64,000 nt of DNA, taken from positions 186,001-250,000 of the forward strand of contig JAIXZX010000001.1 of NCBI GenBank assembly GCA_027489335.1, in the 5' to 3' direction. The DNA is from Caulobacteraceae bacterium (GTDB taxonomy: Bacteria; Pseudomonadota; Alphaproteobacteria; Caulobacterales; Caulobacteraceae). Under the pieces are notes generated by a model that was not told where the DNA came from, did no database searches, and was given only the letters and a program-made list of their open reading frames with translations. The first letter of the stretch is position 1, and every line of letters starts with the position of its first letter. Below, one piece after another: positions 42,797 through 52,897 of the stretch. A program made the position numbers and the translations under genes.

Positions 42797-43315
42797 ATGG
42801 CCGCCGTGCGAATCCTTGGACTGGACCCCGGCCTCCGCCGCACCGGCTGGGGGGTGATCACCATCGAGGGCGCGCGCCTGGCCCATGTGGCCCACGGGGT
42901 CATCGCGCCCAAGGACTCCCTGCCCTTCTCCGAACGCCTGCTGGTTCTGTTTGAAGCGATCAGCGCCCTGGTGGCTGAACACAGCCCCGACGAGGCGGCG
43001 GTGGAGGAGACCTTCATGAACAACAACGCCGCCAGCGCCCTCAAGCTTGGCCACGCCCGGGCCATGGCCCTGGTGGCGCCGGCCCGCGCCGGCCTGCCGG
43101 TGGCCGAATACGCCGCCACTGTGGTCAAGAAGGCCGTCGTCGGCACGGGCGGCGCCGACAAGGACCAGGTGGCCTTCATGATCGCTCGGCTGCTGCCCGC
43201 GGCCGGCGGCGTCACCGCTGACGCCGCAGACGCCCTGGCCGTGGCCATCGCCCACGCCCATGCTCGCACCGCCCGGAGCCTGGCGGCGCGCGCGCCCTCG
43301 AGGAAGGTGGCGTGA
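42797..43315 (+). CDS. ruvC: Holliday junction resolvase RuvC
   Basis: A 172-residue resolvase that nicks Holliday junctions bound by RuvAB. The first catalytic Asp is Asp10 in LGLDPGLRR; the second acidic residue lies in VEETFMNNN; the last pair is in [16 protein letters not shown]. This is normal length and a full catalytic set. It overlaps ruvA by TGATG and heads the ruvCAB operon. Confidence 0.97.
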   Translation: MAAVRILGLDPGLRRTGWGVITIEGARLAHVAHGVIAPKDSLPFSERLLVLFEAISALVAEHSPDEAAVEETFMNNNAASALKLGHARAMALVAPARAGLPVAEYAATVVKKAVVGTGGADKDQVAFMIARLLPAAGGVTADAADALAVAIAHAHARTARSLAARAPSRKVA

Positions 43316-43932
43316 TGATCGGCCGGCTGAGGGGAGCCGTCGCCGAGATCGGCGAGGAGGACGCCCTGATCGATGTCCTGGGCGTCGGCTATGTGGTCCG
43401 CTGCGGCGCCCGCACGCTCTCGCGGCTGCCACCAGTGGGCGAAGAGGCCGTGCTGCACATCGAGACCCAGTGGAGCGAGCAGGCGGGCATGCGCCTCTAT
43501 GGCTTCCTGACCCGGGACGAGCGCCGCACCTTCCTTATCCTCAAGGAGATCCAGGGCGTCGGCCCCAAGGCCGCGCTGGCCGTGCTGGACGTGCTGCCGC
43601 CGGCCGAACTGGCCGCCGCGGCCGGGCGCCAGGACAAGGCCGCCATCGCCCGCGCGCAAGGGGTCGGACCCAAGCTCGCCCTGCGCATCGCCACCGAGCT
43701 GAAGGACAAGCCCCTCACCGACCTGCCGGTCAGCGCCTTTGCGCCGGGCGCGAGCGCGTCCGATGCGCCGCCAGCCCCATCCGCCTCCGGCGAGGCCGTC
43801 GCCGCCCTGATGGGCCTGGGCGTCGCCGAGCCCCAGGCGAGGCGCCTGGTGGAGGCCGCCCTCCTGCGGCTGGGTGAAGACGCCGAGGCCGCCGCTCTGA
43901 TCAAGGCCGCCCTGCAGGAGCTGGGGCGGTGA
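43315..43932 (+). CDS. ruvA: Holliday junction branch migration protein RuvA
   Basis: A 205-residue RuvA. It begins MIGRLRG, then has an OB-fold, two helix-hairpin-helix segments ([13 protein letters not shown] and [13 protein letters not shown]), an Ala/Pro-rich linker and a C-terminal domain that contacts RuvB. The ATG at 43315 overlaps the ruvC stop; a GTG directly before it is possible. GTGA overlap with ruvB couples translation. Confidence 0.97.
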   Translation: MIGRLRGAVAEIGEEDALIDVLGVGYVVRCGARTLSRLPPVGEEAVLHIETQWSEQAGMRLYGFLTRDERRTFLILKEIQGVGPKAALAVLDVLPPAELAAAAGRQDKAAIARAQGVGPKLALRIATELKDKPLTDLPVSAFAPGASASDAPPAPSASGEAVAALMGLGVAEPQARRLVEAALLRLGEDAEAAALIKAALQELGR

Positions 43933-44960
43933 GCCGGCTGGTGAGCGGCGAGGCCGCCCCGGCCGAGGGGAGCGACCGGGCCTATCGGCCGCAGACGCTC
44001 GCCGAGTTCGTCGGTCAGGAGCAGTCCAAGGCCAATCTGCGGGTCTTCATCCAGGCCGCCCGGGACCGGGGCGACACGCTGGACCATGTCCTGCTGTTCG
44101 GGCCGCCGGGGCTGGGCAAGACGACTCTGGCCCAGATCATCGCCCGGGAGATGGGGGTCAACTTCCGCGCCACCTCGGGTCCGGTGCTGGCCAAGGCCGG
44201 GGATCTCGCCGCCATCCTGACCAATCTGGAGGCCGGCGACGTCCTGTTCATCGACGAAATCCACCGCCTGGCGGCCAATGTGGAGGAGATCCTCTATCCG
44301 GCCATGGAGGATCACGTCCTGGACCTGATCATCGGCGAAGGCCCCTCGGCCCGCTCGATCCGCATCGATCTTGCGCCCTTCACCCTGGTGGCGGCCACCA
44401 CCCGGGCGGGCCTGCTGGCCACGCCGCTGCGGGACCGGTTCGGCATCCCGGTGCGGCTGGAATTCTACACCGCCGACGAGCTCATCAAGGTGCTGGCCCA
44501 TGCGGCGGGCAAGATGGGGGTCAACCTGACCCGGGACGGCGCCGCCGAGATCGCCGCCCGGGCCCGGGGCACGCCGAGGGTCGCCGGCCGGCTGCTGCGC
44601 CGGGTCCGCGACTTCGCCGCCGCCGAGGGCGCGGCGGCCATCGACAAGGGCGCGGCCGGACGGGGCCTGGCCCGGCTGGAGGTTGACGAGGTGGGTCTGG
44701 ACTCCCTGGATCGCCGCTATCTGCGGGCCCTGATCGACAACTATGGCGGCGGACCGGCCGGAGTGGAGACCATCGCCTACGCCATCGCCGAGGCCCGGGA
44801 CGCGGTCGAGGACGTCATCGAGCCCTATCTAATGCAGCAGGGTTTCATCCAGCGCACGCCCAGGGGCCGTGTGGCCTGCGCCAAGGCCTACGCCCATCTG
44901 GGCCTGACCCCGCCGCCCCAGCCCCCTGGAGCTGGCCAGCCCACCCTGTTCGACGAGTAG
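43929..44960 (+). CDS. ruvB: Holliday junction branch migration ATPase RuvB
   Basis: A 343-residue AAA+ motor for branch migration. Walker [10 protein letters not shown] is at about 57-65, Walker B FIDEIH follows, and the sensor [18 protein letters not shown] is standard; the winged helix with [12 protein letters not shown] ends the protein. The start is GTG overlapping the ruvA stop. Length is typical. Confidence 0.97.
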   Translation: MSRLVSGEAAPAEGSDRAYRPQTLAEFVGQEQSKANLRVFIQAARDRGDTLDHVLLFGPPGLGKTTLAQIIAREMGVNFRATSGPVLAKAGDLAAILTNLEAGDVLFIDEIHRLAANVEEILYPAMEDHVLDLIIGEGPSARSIRIDLAPFTLVAATTRAGLLATPLRDRFGIPVRLEFYTADELIKVLAHAAGKMGVNLTRDGAAEIAARARGTPRVAGRLLRRVRDFAAAEGAAAIDKGAAGRGLARLEVDEVGLDSLDRRYLRALIDNYGGGPAGVETIAYAIAEARDAVEDVIEPYLMQQGFIQRTPRGRVACAKAYAHLGLTPPPQPPGAGQPTLFDE

Positions 44961-44972
44961 CGGAGGCCCCTC

Positions 44973-45437
44973 ATGACCCCTGCCCCTGGCGAGCCCTCGG
45001 CCGGCTGGATCGACGGCCGCGAACATGTCCTTCCTGTGCGGATCTACTACGAGGACACCGACTTCACCGGCGTGGTCTATCACGGCAACTATCTGCGCTA
45101 TTTCGAGCGTGGACGGTCCGACTTCCTGCGGCTGGCGGGCGTTCGCCACGCCGATCTGCTGGACCAGGACACACCCACGGCCTTCACCATCGTGCGTATG
45201 GAACTGGACTTCAAAGCCCCCGCCCGCATCGACGACGCCTTGCAGGTGCGCACCACCTATGACCGGGTGAAGGGGCCCCGCCTGTTCATCAGTCAGAGGA
45301 TCGTCCGCGGCGAGACCCTGATCGCCCAGGCCGCGGTCATGGCCGCCTGCATCGGTCTGGATGGCCGCCCGCGCAAGCCGCCGCCAGGCATGGCCGCGGC
45401 GCTCTCGCCCTATTTTACGCCAGACGCCGAGGCTTGA
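44973..45437 (+). CDS. ybgC: Tol-Pal-associated acyl-CoA thioesterase YbgC
   Basis: A 154-residue hotdog thioesterase of the 4-hydroxybenzoyl-CoA thioesterase type. YYEDTDFTGVVYHGNYLRYFE near 25-45 contains the catalytic Asp and the HGNY signature. In many Gram-negatives it heads the tol-pal operon. Here a 186-base gap separates it from tolQ, so tolQ may have its own promoter. GGAGG precedes the ATG. It probably acts on phospholipid-related acyl chains. Confidence 0.95.
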   Translation: MTPAPGEPSAGWIDGREHVLPVRIYYEDTDFTGVVYHGNYLRYFERGRSDFLRLAGVRHADLLDQDTPTAFTIVRMELDFKAPARIDDALQVRTTYDRVKGPRLFISQRIVRGETLIAQAAVMAACIGLDGRPRKPPPGMAAALSPYFTPDAEA

Positions 45438-45623
45438 GAGCCAAACGGCGTCTCGGCGCGTTGAGCGTCTTCGTGGCCCGCGCAGACTTCGGTAACCCTA
45501 ATGTTGTTCCACTGCAGGGGGTACGGGCGTGATCGTCACGTTCAGGCGCCTTAAGTTCGCCACCGCAGCGTTTCACTTCAGCCTTGGGCGTCTCCGCCCG
45601 AACGATAACGGAGCCCACACCGC

Positions 45624-46334
<711 letters not shown>

Positions 46335-46337
46335 TCC

Positions 46338-46820
46338 ATGGCGCTCTCCTCCCACGACGCCTATTCGGCCGGCGGCGGCGGACGCCGACGCAGGCGCGCC
46401 AGCCGACGCGGCGCCCTGTCGGAGATCAATGTCACGCCCCTGGTGGACGTGATGCTGGTCCTGCTCATCGTCTTCATGGTGTCCGCCCCCTTGTTGACGG
46501 TCGGCGTGCCGCTGGAGCTGCCGAAGACCGAGGCCAGCGCCATCCCCGACCAGTCCGAGCCCCTGACGGTTTCGGTGCGGGCCGATGGCAGCATCTTCAT
46601 CGATGAAGAGGAGACAGCCTTCGCCAGCCTGTCGCCCCGCCTGATCGCCATGGCCGATGGCGCCACCGAGCGGCCGATCTATGTGCGCGCCGATGGCCGG
46701 ACCAACTACGCCCTGGTCGCCCAGGTGATGGCCGCCCTGGCCAGCTCCGGATTCACCTCGATCAACCTGCTCACCGAGACCGGCGGCCCCTCTTCGGGCG
46801 CGGATCAAGCAGCGCGCTGA
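46338..46820 (+). CDS. tolR: Tol-Pal system protein TolR
   Basis: A 160-residue ExbD/TolR protein. A basic, Gly-rich N terminus of about 30 residues is followed by INVTPLVDVMLVLLIVFMV (about 32-51) with the proton-carrying Asp in LVDVM, and a periplasmic domain. It partners TolQ. It lies 9 bases before tolA. Confidence 0.96.
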   Translation: MALSSHDAYSAGGGGRRRRRASRRGALSEINVTPLVDVMLVLLIVFMVSAPLLTVGVPLELPKTEASAIPDQSEPLTVSVRADGSIFIDEEETAFASLSPRLIAMADGATERPIYVRADGRTNYALVAQVMAALASSGFTSINLLTETGGPSSGADQAAR

Positions 46821-46829
46821 GGACAGCCC

Positions 46830-47678
46830 ATGCGCGGCGAGCGGTCTGACCTGGGCACAGCCCTCCTGCTCTCAGCCATCCTGCACGCCGTGGTGCTGGG
46901 GGCGGCGCTGATCCCGTGGCCGTGGGACCGTGAACTGAAGATCGGGTCGGTCGTTCCGATCAATATCGTCAGCTCGATCCCCGCCAATCCTCGTCCCGCA
47001 GAACAAGGTCCGCAGGAACAGACCGCCCAGACCGAGACGCCTGAACCTGACGCCCCGCTGGAGGCGCCTGTCGCCGACTCTGAGCCGCAGCCGCAGCCTC
47101 AGCCGCAGCCGACACCGGCGCCCAAGGCCCCTGCGCCCAAGCCCGCCCCGACCCCAACGCCCAAGCCGGCGCCGAAACCTGCGCCAGCGCCCAAGGCGGC
47201 GCCCGCGCCCAAGACGCCAGCCCCCAAGCCCGCGCCGCCGAAGAAGTCTGACAGTCTCGACCTCGACGCCCTGGCCTCCAGCCTGAAGGGTTCGCAGAGC
47301 TCGTCCGCCGCCCGCGGCGCCGCACGGCCTGAAACCGCGACCCAGCCGCGCTCGACCACCGGCGGCGGCATATCGGGCGCAGCCATGTCGGGGCTGGCCG
47401 AGGAGCTGCAGCGCCGCTGGAACCCCAATTGCGAGGTGGAGGCCGCCCGCAATGTCCGGGTCCGTGTCACCTTCCGCCTGGGCAGCGACGGCCGTGTGGT
47501 CGGCGATGTCCGGGCCGGCGGCCAGGAGAACTCGTCCGATCCCGTCACCCGGGCGGCCGCTGAGCGGGCTATCCGTGCGGTTTACAGCGCCGCCCCCTTC
47601 ACCACCCTTCCCCGGGAGTTCTATGGCGATCAGATCGCCGTGAGCTTCAACGCCGCCCAGGCGTGCGCCGACAATTGA
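46830..47678 (+). CDS. tolA: TolA-like protein with proline-rich spanning domain
   Basis: A 282-residue TolA/TonB-type protein. A single N-terminal membrane helix is near 15-32, a Pro/Ala/Lys-rich linker with many PAPKP units runs from about 50 to 140, then a Ser-rich stretch and a C-terminal TonB/TolA-like domain (about 180-280) containing LAEELQRRWNPNC and VRVRVTFRLGSDGRVV. The classical long helical domain II of E. coli TolA is replaced by this short Pro-rich spacer. Position between tolR and tolB fixes the identity. Confidence 0.9.
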   Translation: MRGERSDLGTALLLSAILHAVVLGAALIPWPWDRELKIGSVVPINIVSSIPANPRPAEQGPQEQTAQTETPEPDAPLEAPVADSEPQPQPQPQPTPAPKAPAPKPAPTPTPKPAPKPAPAPKAAPAPKTPAPKPAPPKKSDSLDLDALASSLKGSQSSSAARGAARPETATQPRSTTGGGISGAAMSGLAEELQRRWNPNCEVEAARNVRVRVTFRLGSDGRVVGDVRAGGQENSSDPVTRAAAERAIRAVYSAAPFTTLPREFYGDQIAVSFNAAQACADN

Positions 47679-47692
47679 GGAGCAAATAGCCC

Positions 47693-48991
47693 ATGCGACT
47701 GCGGACCCTGTTCGTCGCCCTGACAGCAGCCCTGCTGTCGGCCGGCGCCCTCACAAGCCCCGCCCGCGCCCAGATCGAGGTGGACGTCAATCGCGGGGAC
47801 ATCCAGCCCCTGCCCGTGGCGGTCCCCGGTTTCCGGGGCGAGCGCGGCGCGGAGATCGCCCAGGTCATCACCAGCAATCTGGAGCGTTCGGGCCTGTTTC
47901 GCCCCATTGATCAGGCCGCCTTCATCGAGCGGGACCTGGACATCCGCTACCAGCCACGGTTCGCCGACTGGAAGACGATCAACGCTCAGGGCCTGGTCAA
48001 CGGCGAGGTGACCGTCGACGCCACCGGCCGGCTGACGGTTAATTTCCGCCTGTGGGACGTGTTCGCCGAGCAGCAGCTCTTGGGCATGCAGTTCACCTCC
48101 ACCTCGGAGAACTGGCGGCGTGTGGCGCACAAGATCTCCGACGCCGTCTATGAGCGGCTGACCGGAGAGAAGGGCTATTTCGACACCCGGGTGGTCTTCG
48201 TGGCCGAGAGCGGCGGCCGGATCGACCGGGTCAAGCGGCTGGCCATCATGGACCAGGACGGCGCCAATCCGAGCTATCTCACCGACGGCTCCTACATCGT
48301 GATGACGCCCCGGTTCTCCTCCACCAGCCAGGAGATCACCTATATGGCCCTGCGGCCCGAGGGGTCGTCGATCTATCTGTTCAACCTGGAGACCGGCCGC
48401 CGGGAGAGCCTGGGCTCGTTCAACGGCATGGTGTTCGCCCCGCGCTTCTCGCACGACGGGGGCAAGGTGGCCTTTTCCGTGGAGCGGGGCGGCAATACCG
48501 ATGTGCATGTGATGGACCTGCGCAGCCGCTCGTCGAGCCGGCTGACCAGCGACCCGTCGATCGACACGTCGCCGTCCTTTTCGCCGGACGGAAGCCAGAT
48601 CACCTTCAATTCCGACCGCGGCGGCAGCCCTCAGCTCTATGTGATGAACGCCGACGGCTCCGGCGCCCGTCGCATTTCCTTTGGGTCGGGGCGGTATATG
48701 ACCCCGGTCTGGAGCCCTACGGGAGAGTTCATCGCCTTCACCAAACAGGCCGGGGGGCAGTTCCACATCGGTGTCATGCGTCCGGATGGCTCGGGGGAAC
48801 GACTGCTGACCACCAGCTATCTCGATGAGGGGCCGACCTGGGCGCCCAATGGCAGAGTTTTGATGTTCTCCCGTGAAACGCCCGGTGGCGCTGCGCGTTT
48901 GTGGACGGTTGACGTCACGGGACGCATCGTTCGTCCGGCCCCCTACCCGCAATCGGGTTCGGATCCGGCGTGGTCGCCGCTACTCAACTGA
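47693..48991 (+). CDS. tolB: Tol-Pal system beta-propeller protein TolB
   Basis: A 432-residue periplasmic protein: signal peptide to about residue 25 (ARAQ), N-terminal domain to about 160, then a six-bladed propeller with repeated [27 protein letters not shown] and PNGRVLMFS motifs. It shuttles between Pal and TolA. GGAG precedes the ATG. The 134-base gap before pal suggests separate tuning of pal. Confidence 0.97.
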   Translation: MRLRTLFVALTAALLSAGALTSPARAQIEVDVNRGDIQPLPVAVPGFRGERGAEIAQVITSNLERSGLFRPIDQAAFIERDLDIRYQPRFADWKTINAQGLVNGEVTVDATGRLTVNFRLWDVFAEQQLLGMQFTSTSENWRRVAHKISDAVYERLTGEKGYFDTRVVFVAESGGRIDRVKRLAIMDQDGANPSYLTDGSYIVMTPRFSSTSQEITYMALRPEGSSIYLFNLETGRRESLGSFNGMVFAPRFSHDGGKVAFSVERGGNTDVHVMDLRSRSSSRLTSDPSIDTSPSFSPDGSQITFNSDRGGSPQLYVMNADGSGARRISFGSGRYMTPVWSPTGEFIAFTKQAGGQFHIGVMRPDGSGERLLTTSYLDEGPTWAPNGRVLMFSRETPGGAARLWTVDVTGRIVRPAPYPQSGSDPAWSPLLN

Positions 48992-49073
48992 TAAGTGAAG
49001 GTAGGTGCAGGCGATTAGTATTGTTGGCCTAGTTCAGAGTCGTCATAAAGCCAGAGCGCAGATCCATTGTTTT

Positions 49074-49090
49074 CGGCGCTCGGAGCGCCG
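49074..49090. other. Hairpin between tolB and pal
   Basis: CGGCGC-TCGGA-GCGCCG is a 6-base stem with a 5-base loop 36 bases upstream of the pal start. It could partly end the tolB message or stabilise the pal message. No T tract. Confidence 0.3.
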
Positions 49091-49125
49091 CCCGTAAGAA
49101 CCGTATAACAAGGAATGACCTCGAA

Positions 49126-49674
49126 ATGACCACCATCACCCTGACCAAGCGCGCCGCGCAATTCGCGGTCATCGCCCTGGCTGCAGCTTCCGTCACCGCC
49201 TGCGCCTCGCGGCCCAAGCCCGACACCATGACGCCGGCGCCGACCGCCCCGCCCCCGGCGACCCAGCCCTCGACCCCGGCGCCGCCGGTGAGCCAGGGCC
49301 CGCTGCCCGGCACCCAGCAGGACTTCGTGATCAATGTCGGTGATCGGGTCTATTTCGACTTCGACTCCTACTCGGTCCGCTCGGACGCCGCCCCGGTTCT
49401 GGAAGCCCAGGCCGCCTGGCTGAACCGCTATCCGTCGGTGATGATCCGCCTGGAAGGCAATGCCGACGAACGCGGCACCCGCGAATACAACCTGGCGCTC
49501 GGCGCCCGCCGCGCCAACGCCGTGCGTGACTTCCTGGTGTCGCGCGGCGTCTCGTCCAGCCGGATCACCACCGTCTCCTATGGCAAGGAACGTCCGATCG
49601 ATCCGGGCACCTCGGAAGACGCCTACCAGCGTAACCGGAACGCCCACACCGCGATCACCTCCGGCGCCCGCTAA
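49126..49674 (+). CDS. pal: Peptidoglycan-associated lipoprotein Pal
   Basis: A 182-residue OmpA-family lipoprotein. The lipobox (SVTAC, Cys near 26) anchors it in the outer membrane, followed by a Pro-rich linker and an OmpA C-terminal domain with VYFDFDSY, EGNADERGTREYN and the NARR-type motif RRANAVRDFL that binds diaminopimelate in peptidoglycan. AAGGA is 11 bases before the ATG. A strong terminator follows. Confidence 0.97.
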   Translation: MTTITLTKRAAQFAVIALAAASVTACASRPKPDTMTPAPTAPPPATQPSTPAPPVSQGPLPGTQQDFVINVGDRVYFDFDSYSVRSDAAPVLEAQAAWLNRYPSVMIRLEGNADERGTREYNLALGARRANAVRDFLVSRGVSSSRITTVSYGKERPIDPGTSEDAYQRNRNAHTAITSGAR

Positions 49675-49700
49675 GCGCTGCGACCCCGGGTAAGGTAATG

Positions 49701-49738
49701 AGAGGGGATCCCGGTGGGGTCCCCTCTTTGCTTTGTCT
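49701..49738 (+). terminator. Rho-independent terminator after pal
   Basis: AGAGGGGA pairs with TCCCCTCT, with an inner CCC-GGG extension and a GGTG-type loop, followed by TTTGCTTTGT. It starts 27 bases after the pal stop and separates pal from cpoB. Confidence 0.8.
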
Positions 49739-49849
49739 TCCGGACGTCATTGCTTGCGGGATCGCCGCCCATCGGCGCCAGCCCTCGCGCAGCCCATCGC
49801 GCCAGCCGCGCCGCAATTTCGGCCCTTCGGCCCCATAGATGATCTGACC

Positions 49850-50731
49850 ATGACCTCTCGCCGACGTATCGCCCTGCCCGCCGCCCTGGTCCTGTCGCTC
49901 AGCCTGATCGGCCCGGTGACCGCGCCTACGCTCGCCCTGGCCCAGACCTCCATGGAGGATCCCCTGGACATCCGCGACGCCCGGCGCGTGGAGCGGATGG
50001 AGAAGGTGGTGCGTGAGTTGCGGGCCATCGTCTTCCAGGGCCGCGACACGGGCCGGCCGGTGGTCGTCCAGCCCGCCGAGACCGACTACCGGATCGAGGA
50101 GCTGAACCGTCGGCTCACTGACCTGGAAAGCGTCATCACCCGACTGAACGGACAGATCGAGACGACCAATTTCGAACTCCGTCAAAGCCGGGACAAGGCC
50201 AGCGTCCTGGAAAGCCAGCTGGCGGCCATGAACCAGAAGATCGCCGCCCTGGAAGTCTTCACCGGCGTTCCGCCGGCCGGCGGCGAGAGCAGCGGGGGCG
50301 CGTCTTCCAGCTTCTCCGGTCCGCCCCCCAGCGCAGGCGGCGGGGGCTCGCCACAGGGCGATTTCGACCTCGCCCGGGGTCTCATGCTCAGCGGCGACTA
50401 TGATGGCGCGGAATCCGCCTTCGAAGCCTTCGTCGCCACCCATGGAAACGCCAGCCTGGCGCCGGAGGCCAACTACTGGCTGGGCAAGACCCTGGTGGTT
50501 CGCGGGGCCGACGCCGACGCCGCCACGGCCTTCATCGCCGCCATCCGCGGCTGGCCGACGACCGCCTGGGCGCCGGACGCGGTGCTGGAGCTGTCCCGCT
50601 CCCTGATCGCCCTGGGGCGCAGCCCCGAGGCCTGCCAGACCCTGGCCGAGCTGTCGCGGCGCTACGCGTCGGCGGCGCCGTCCATCCAGTCCCGCGCGGC
50701 GGCTGCGCGCACCCAGGCCCGGTGCGGCTGA
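49850..50731 (+). CDS. cpoB: Tol-Pal coordination protein CpoB
   Basis: A 293-residue periplasmic protein (YbgF/CpoB). Signal peptide to about residue 31 (ALAQ), a coiled coil near 75-135 (EELNRRLTDLESVITRLN), a Gly/Ser/Pro linker, then TPR repeats from about 165 (FDLARGLMLSGDYDGAESAF). It coordinates peptidoglycan synthesis with Tol-driven constriction. The ATG at 49850 gives a normal signal peptide; the upstream part of the frame is not convincing. It comes after a terminator, so it needs its own promoter. Confidence 0.92.
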   Translation: MTSRRRIALPAALVLSLSLIGPVTAPTLALAQTSMEDPLDIRDARRVERMEKVVRELRAIVFQGRDTGRPVVVQPAETDYRIEELNRRLTDLESVITRLNGQIETTNFELRQSRDKASVLESQLAAMNQKIAALEVFTGVPPAGGESSGGASSSFSGPPPSAGGGGSPQGDFDLARGLMLSGDYDGAESAFEAFVATHGNASLAPEANYWLGKTLVVRGADADAATAFIAAIRGWPTTAWAPDAVLELSRSLIALGRSPEACQTLAELSRRYASAAPSIQSRAAAARTQARCG

Positions 50732-51999
50732 CCTCACCCCTTGGGCGGTCGGAGACCCTCCCAGCGGACCTGTTCGATGCGCATCTGAGCCCCACTTCGG
50801 CGGCGCCCGTGTCCGTCGCCTATTCCGGCGGCGGCGACAGTCTGGCCCTCTTGTTGGCGGCCCATGCCTGGACCGCCGCCCATGGGCGGCGGCTTATCGT
50901 CCTGCATGTGGATCATGGTCTGCAGTCGGCGTCCGCAGACTGGGCGCGCCATTGCCAGACAGTCGCCCAGGACCTTGGGGCGCGCTTTCAACGCCTGTCC
51001 TGGACCGGGCCAAAGCCGGCGACAGGCCTGCCGGCTGCGGCTCGAGCGGCGCGCCACAGCCTGCTGGCCGAGGCCGCCCGGGCCGCGGGCGCCTCGGTGG
51101 TGCTGATGGGCCACACCGCAGATGACGTGCTGGAAGCCCGCCAGATGCGCTGCGAGGGCGCCACCACCCCCGATCCCCGGGCCTGGTCGCCCAGTCCCGC
51201 CTGGCCGGAAGGCCGCGGCGTCTTCGTCCTGCGGCCTCTGCTGGGGGCCCGCCGCGCGGAGCTTCGCGCTCAGCTGGCCGGCCAGTCCCTGACCTGGATC
51301 GAGGATCCGGCCAATGCCGACCCGACCTATGCCCGCGCACGAGCCCGGGCGGTCCTGGGTCCGGGCGAGCCTGATGCGCCCGAGACGCCGCCCCCTGACG
51401 AGGCCCTGACGCTCCTCGCCCGCCGCGCCCAGCATGGGGAAGGGGGAACGATCAGCTGGCGTCGTGAGGACCTGCGGGATGGGCCTGACAGGGCCGTGGC
51501 CCAGGTCCTGTCCATCGCCAGCCTCTGCGCCGCCGGCGGCGCCCGCCCGCCCAGGCGGGCCTCGGCCGATCGCCTGGTTGAACTGATTGCGACAGGGCGG
51601 TCCTTCGTCGCCACCCTGGCCGGGGCGCGGCTGGTGGCTAGGGCGGAGACTCTGCTGGTGGTGCGGGAAGCCGGCGATGCGGCGCGAGCGGGGCTCACAG
51701 AGACACCGCTGGAGGAGAACAGCCCGCTGGTCTGGGACGGGCGGTTCGAGGTGCAGACCACAAGGCCAGGCTTGCAGGTGGGCGCCCTGGCCGGCCGGAT
51801 GGCGCGTCTGGCCCCTGAGTCGCGGCGATGGCTGGCCGACGTGCCGGCGGCGGCGCGCAAGGCCCTGCCCGCCCTGATCACGGCGGACGGACAGGTCAGG
51901 CTGAAGATGGAGGGGCTCTCATCGCACAGTCTCGTCCGGGCGCGGTTCGAAGCCGCCACAGGCCAGGTCAGCCGGGAGCCGACGCAGCGGTTGGGCTGA
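50722..51999 (+). CDS. tilS: tRNA(Ile)-lysidine synthase TilS
   Basis: A 425-residue PP-loop ATPase that converts C34 of the CAU-anticodon tRNA(Ile) to lysidine. The P-loop SGGGDS is at about 35-40, followed by HVDHGLQ, GHTADDVLE and a WIEDPAN motif typical of TilS. The start is GTG, overlapping the end of cpoB by 10 bases, so translation is coupled. The ftsH gene that often follows tilS in alphaproteobacteria is not here; a convergent peptidase gene follows instead. Confidence 0.93.
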   Translation: MRLTSPLGRSETLPADLFDAHLSPTSAAPVSVAYSGGGDSLALLLAAHAWTAAHGRRLIVLHVDHGLQSASADWARHCQTVAQDLGARFQRLSWTGPKPATGLPAAARAARHSLLAEAARAAGASVVLMGHTADDVLEARQMRCEGATTPDPRAWSPSPAWPEGRGVFVLRPLLGARRAELRAQLAGQSLTWIEDPANADPTYARARARAVLGPGEPDAPETPPPDEALTLLARRAQHGEGGTISWRREDLRDGPDRAVAQVLSIASLCAAGGARPPRRASADRLVELIATGRSFVATLAGARLVARAETLLVVREAGDAARAGLTETPLEENSPLVWDGRFEVQTTRPGLQVGALAGRMARLAPESRRWLADVPAAARKALPALITADGQVRLKMEGLSSHSLVRARFEAATGQVSREPTQRLG

Positions 52000-52002
52000 G
52001 AC

Positions 52003-52785
52003 TCAGTCCCCGGCCTCGATCAACCCCTTGGCGACCATAAGGCTGCGCTTGGACTCCGGAATGGTCGAGACCTGCGCCATGCGGACCCTGGGCGAGACCT
52101 TGGCGGCGGCCTGGACCGGCAGATCCTCCACCTCGGCGAAGCGACGACCAAGGAAGTAAAGCGGATTGAGCGGCCGATCCTGCCGGTCGCGGATCTCGAA
52201 ATGCAGGTGGGGCCCGCTGGACACCCCGCTGGAGCCCACCTCACCAATGGGGTGGCCGGCCCGGATCCTGTGGCCACGCTTGAGGCCCGGCGTCACCGCG
52301 CCCAGATGGGCGTAGCGAGTCACAAGACCCTCGGCGTGGGTGATCTCCACCATGCGGCCATAACCCGGAGACGCGCCCGCCCGTGTGACGACCCCATCGG
52401 CGGCGGCCAGGACAGGCTCCCCGAAGGGGGCGGCGATATCGACCCCTGCGTGGAGCCGCCCAGCATCCTCCCAGGGCATCTGGCGCAGGCCGAAGGGGGA
52501 GTTGATCGCGTGACCGGGGAGCGGAGACTGAAACGCCACGAGCACGACGCGCTCGGGCGCGGTCGGGGGGACCGGCGCGACGACGGCCTCAGCCTCGGGG
52601 CGGGGAAGGGCCGCATGGGCCAGGGTGATGGCGCCGAGCGCCAGGACGGCGCCGAACGCCGCGATCCCCAGGCGATGCAGGCCGCCCTGGGGGGCGGTGA
52701 CGGTTTCAGTCAATGGACGTCCCGACTCTTCTATCGGCGCGGCGCGGCCTGAACGGGTAAGGTCCAGGTCTGCGCCTGCGGTCAT
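52003..52785 (-). CDS. M23 family metallopeptidase (LytM-type)
   Basis: A 260-residue inner-membrane-anchored M23 protein: a membrane helix near 40-58, then a LytM domain from about 95 to 220. The zinc ligands are visible in LHAGVDIAAP (HxxxD) and GPHLHFEI (HxH), so the peptidase is likely active on peptidoglycan cross-bridges or peptides. It ends 3 bases from the convergent tilS gene. The start has only a weak ribosome site. Confidence 0.9.
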   Translation of the reverse strand: MTAGADLDLTRSGRAAPIEESGRPLTETVTAPQGGLHRLGIAAFGAVLALGAITLAHAALPRPEAEAVVAPVPPTAPERVVLVAFQSPLPGHAINSPFGLRQMPWEDAGRLHAGVDIAAPFGEPVLAAADGVVTRAGASPGYGRMVEITHAEGLVTRYAHLGAVTPGLKRGHRIRAGHPIGEVGSSGVSSGPHLHFEIRDRQDRPLNPLYFLGRRFAEVEDLPVQAAAKVSPRVRMAQVSTIPESKRSLMVAKGLIEAGD

Positions 52786-52820
52786 AGCCGGGGTCAGTTA
52801 ATGAATGTTCGAGAGATCGC

Positions 52821-52855
52821 GCAGGCGCGCCACAGCGACAATTGGGCGCGCCTGC
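52821..52855. terminator. Hairpin downstream of pntB
   Basis: GCAGGCGCGCC and GGCGCGCCTGC form an 11-base perfect stem with a 13-base loop. It lies 43 bases after the pntB stop and just upstream of the M23 gene. No T tract, so termination strength is uncertain. Confidence 0.5.
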
Positions 52856-52897
52856 CGCCTTCAAGAGGCGTTCACCATGAGAGGGCGGGAAGCGTCT

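Noticed and set aside
49115..49129. Four-codon upstream open frame (ATG ACC TCG AAA TGA) overlapping the pal start
   Set aside because: The AAGGA directly abuts this ATG and is placed properly for pal itself, so the mini-frame is probably incidental.
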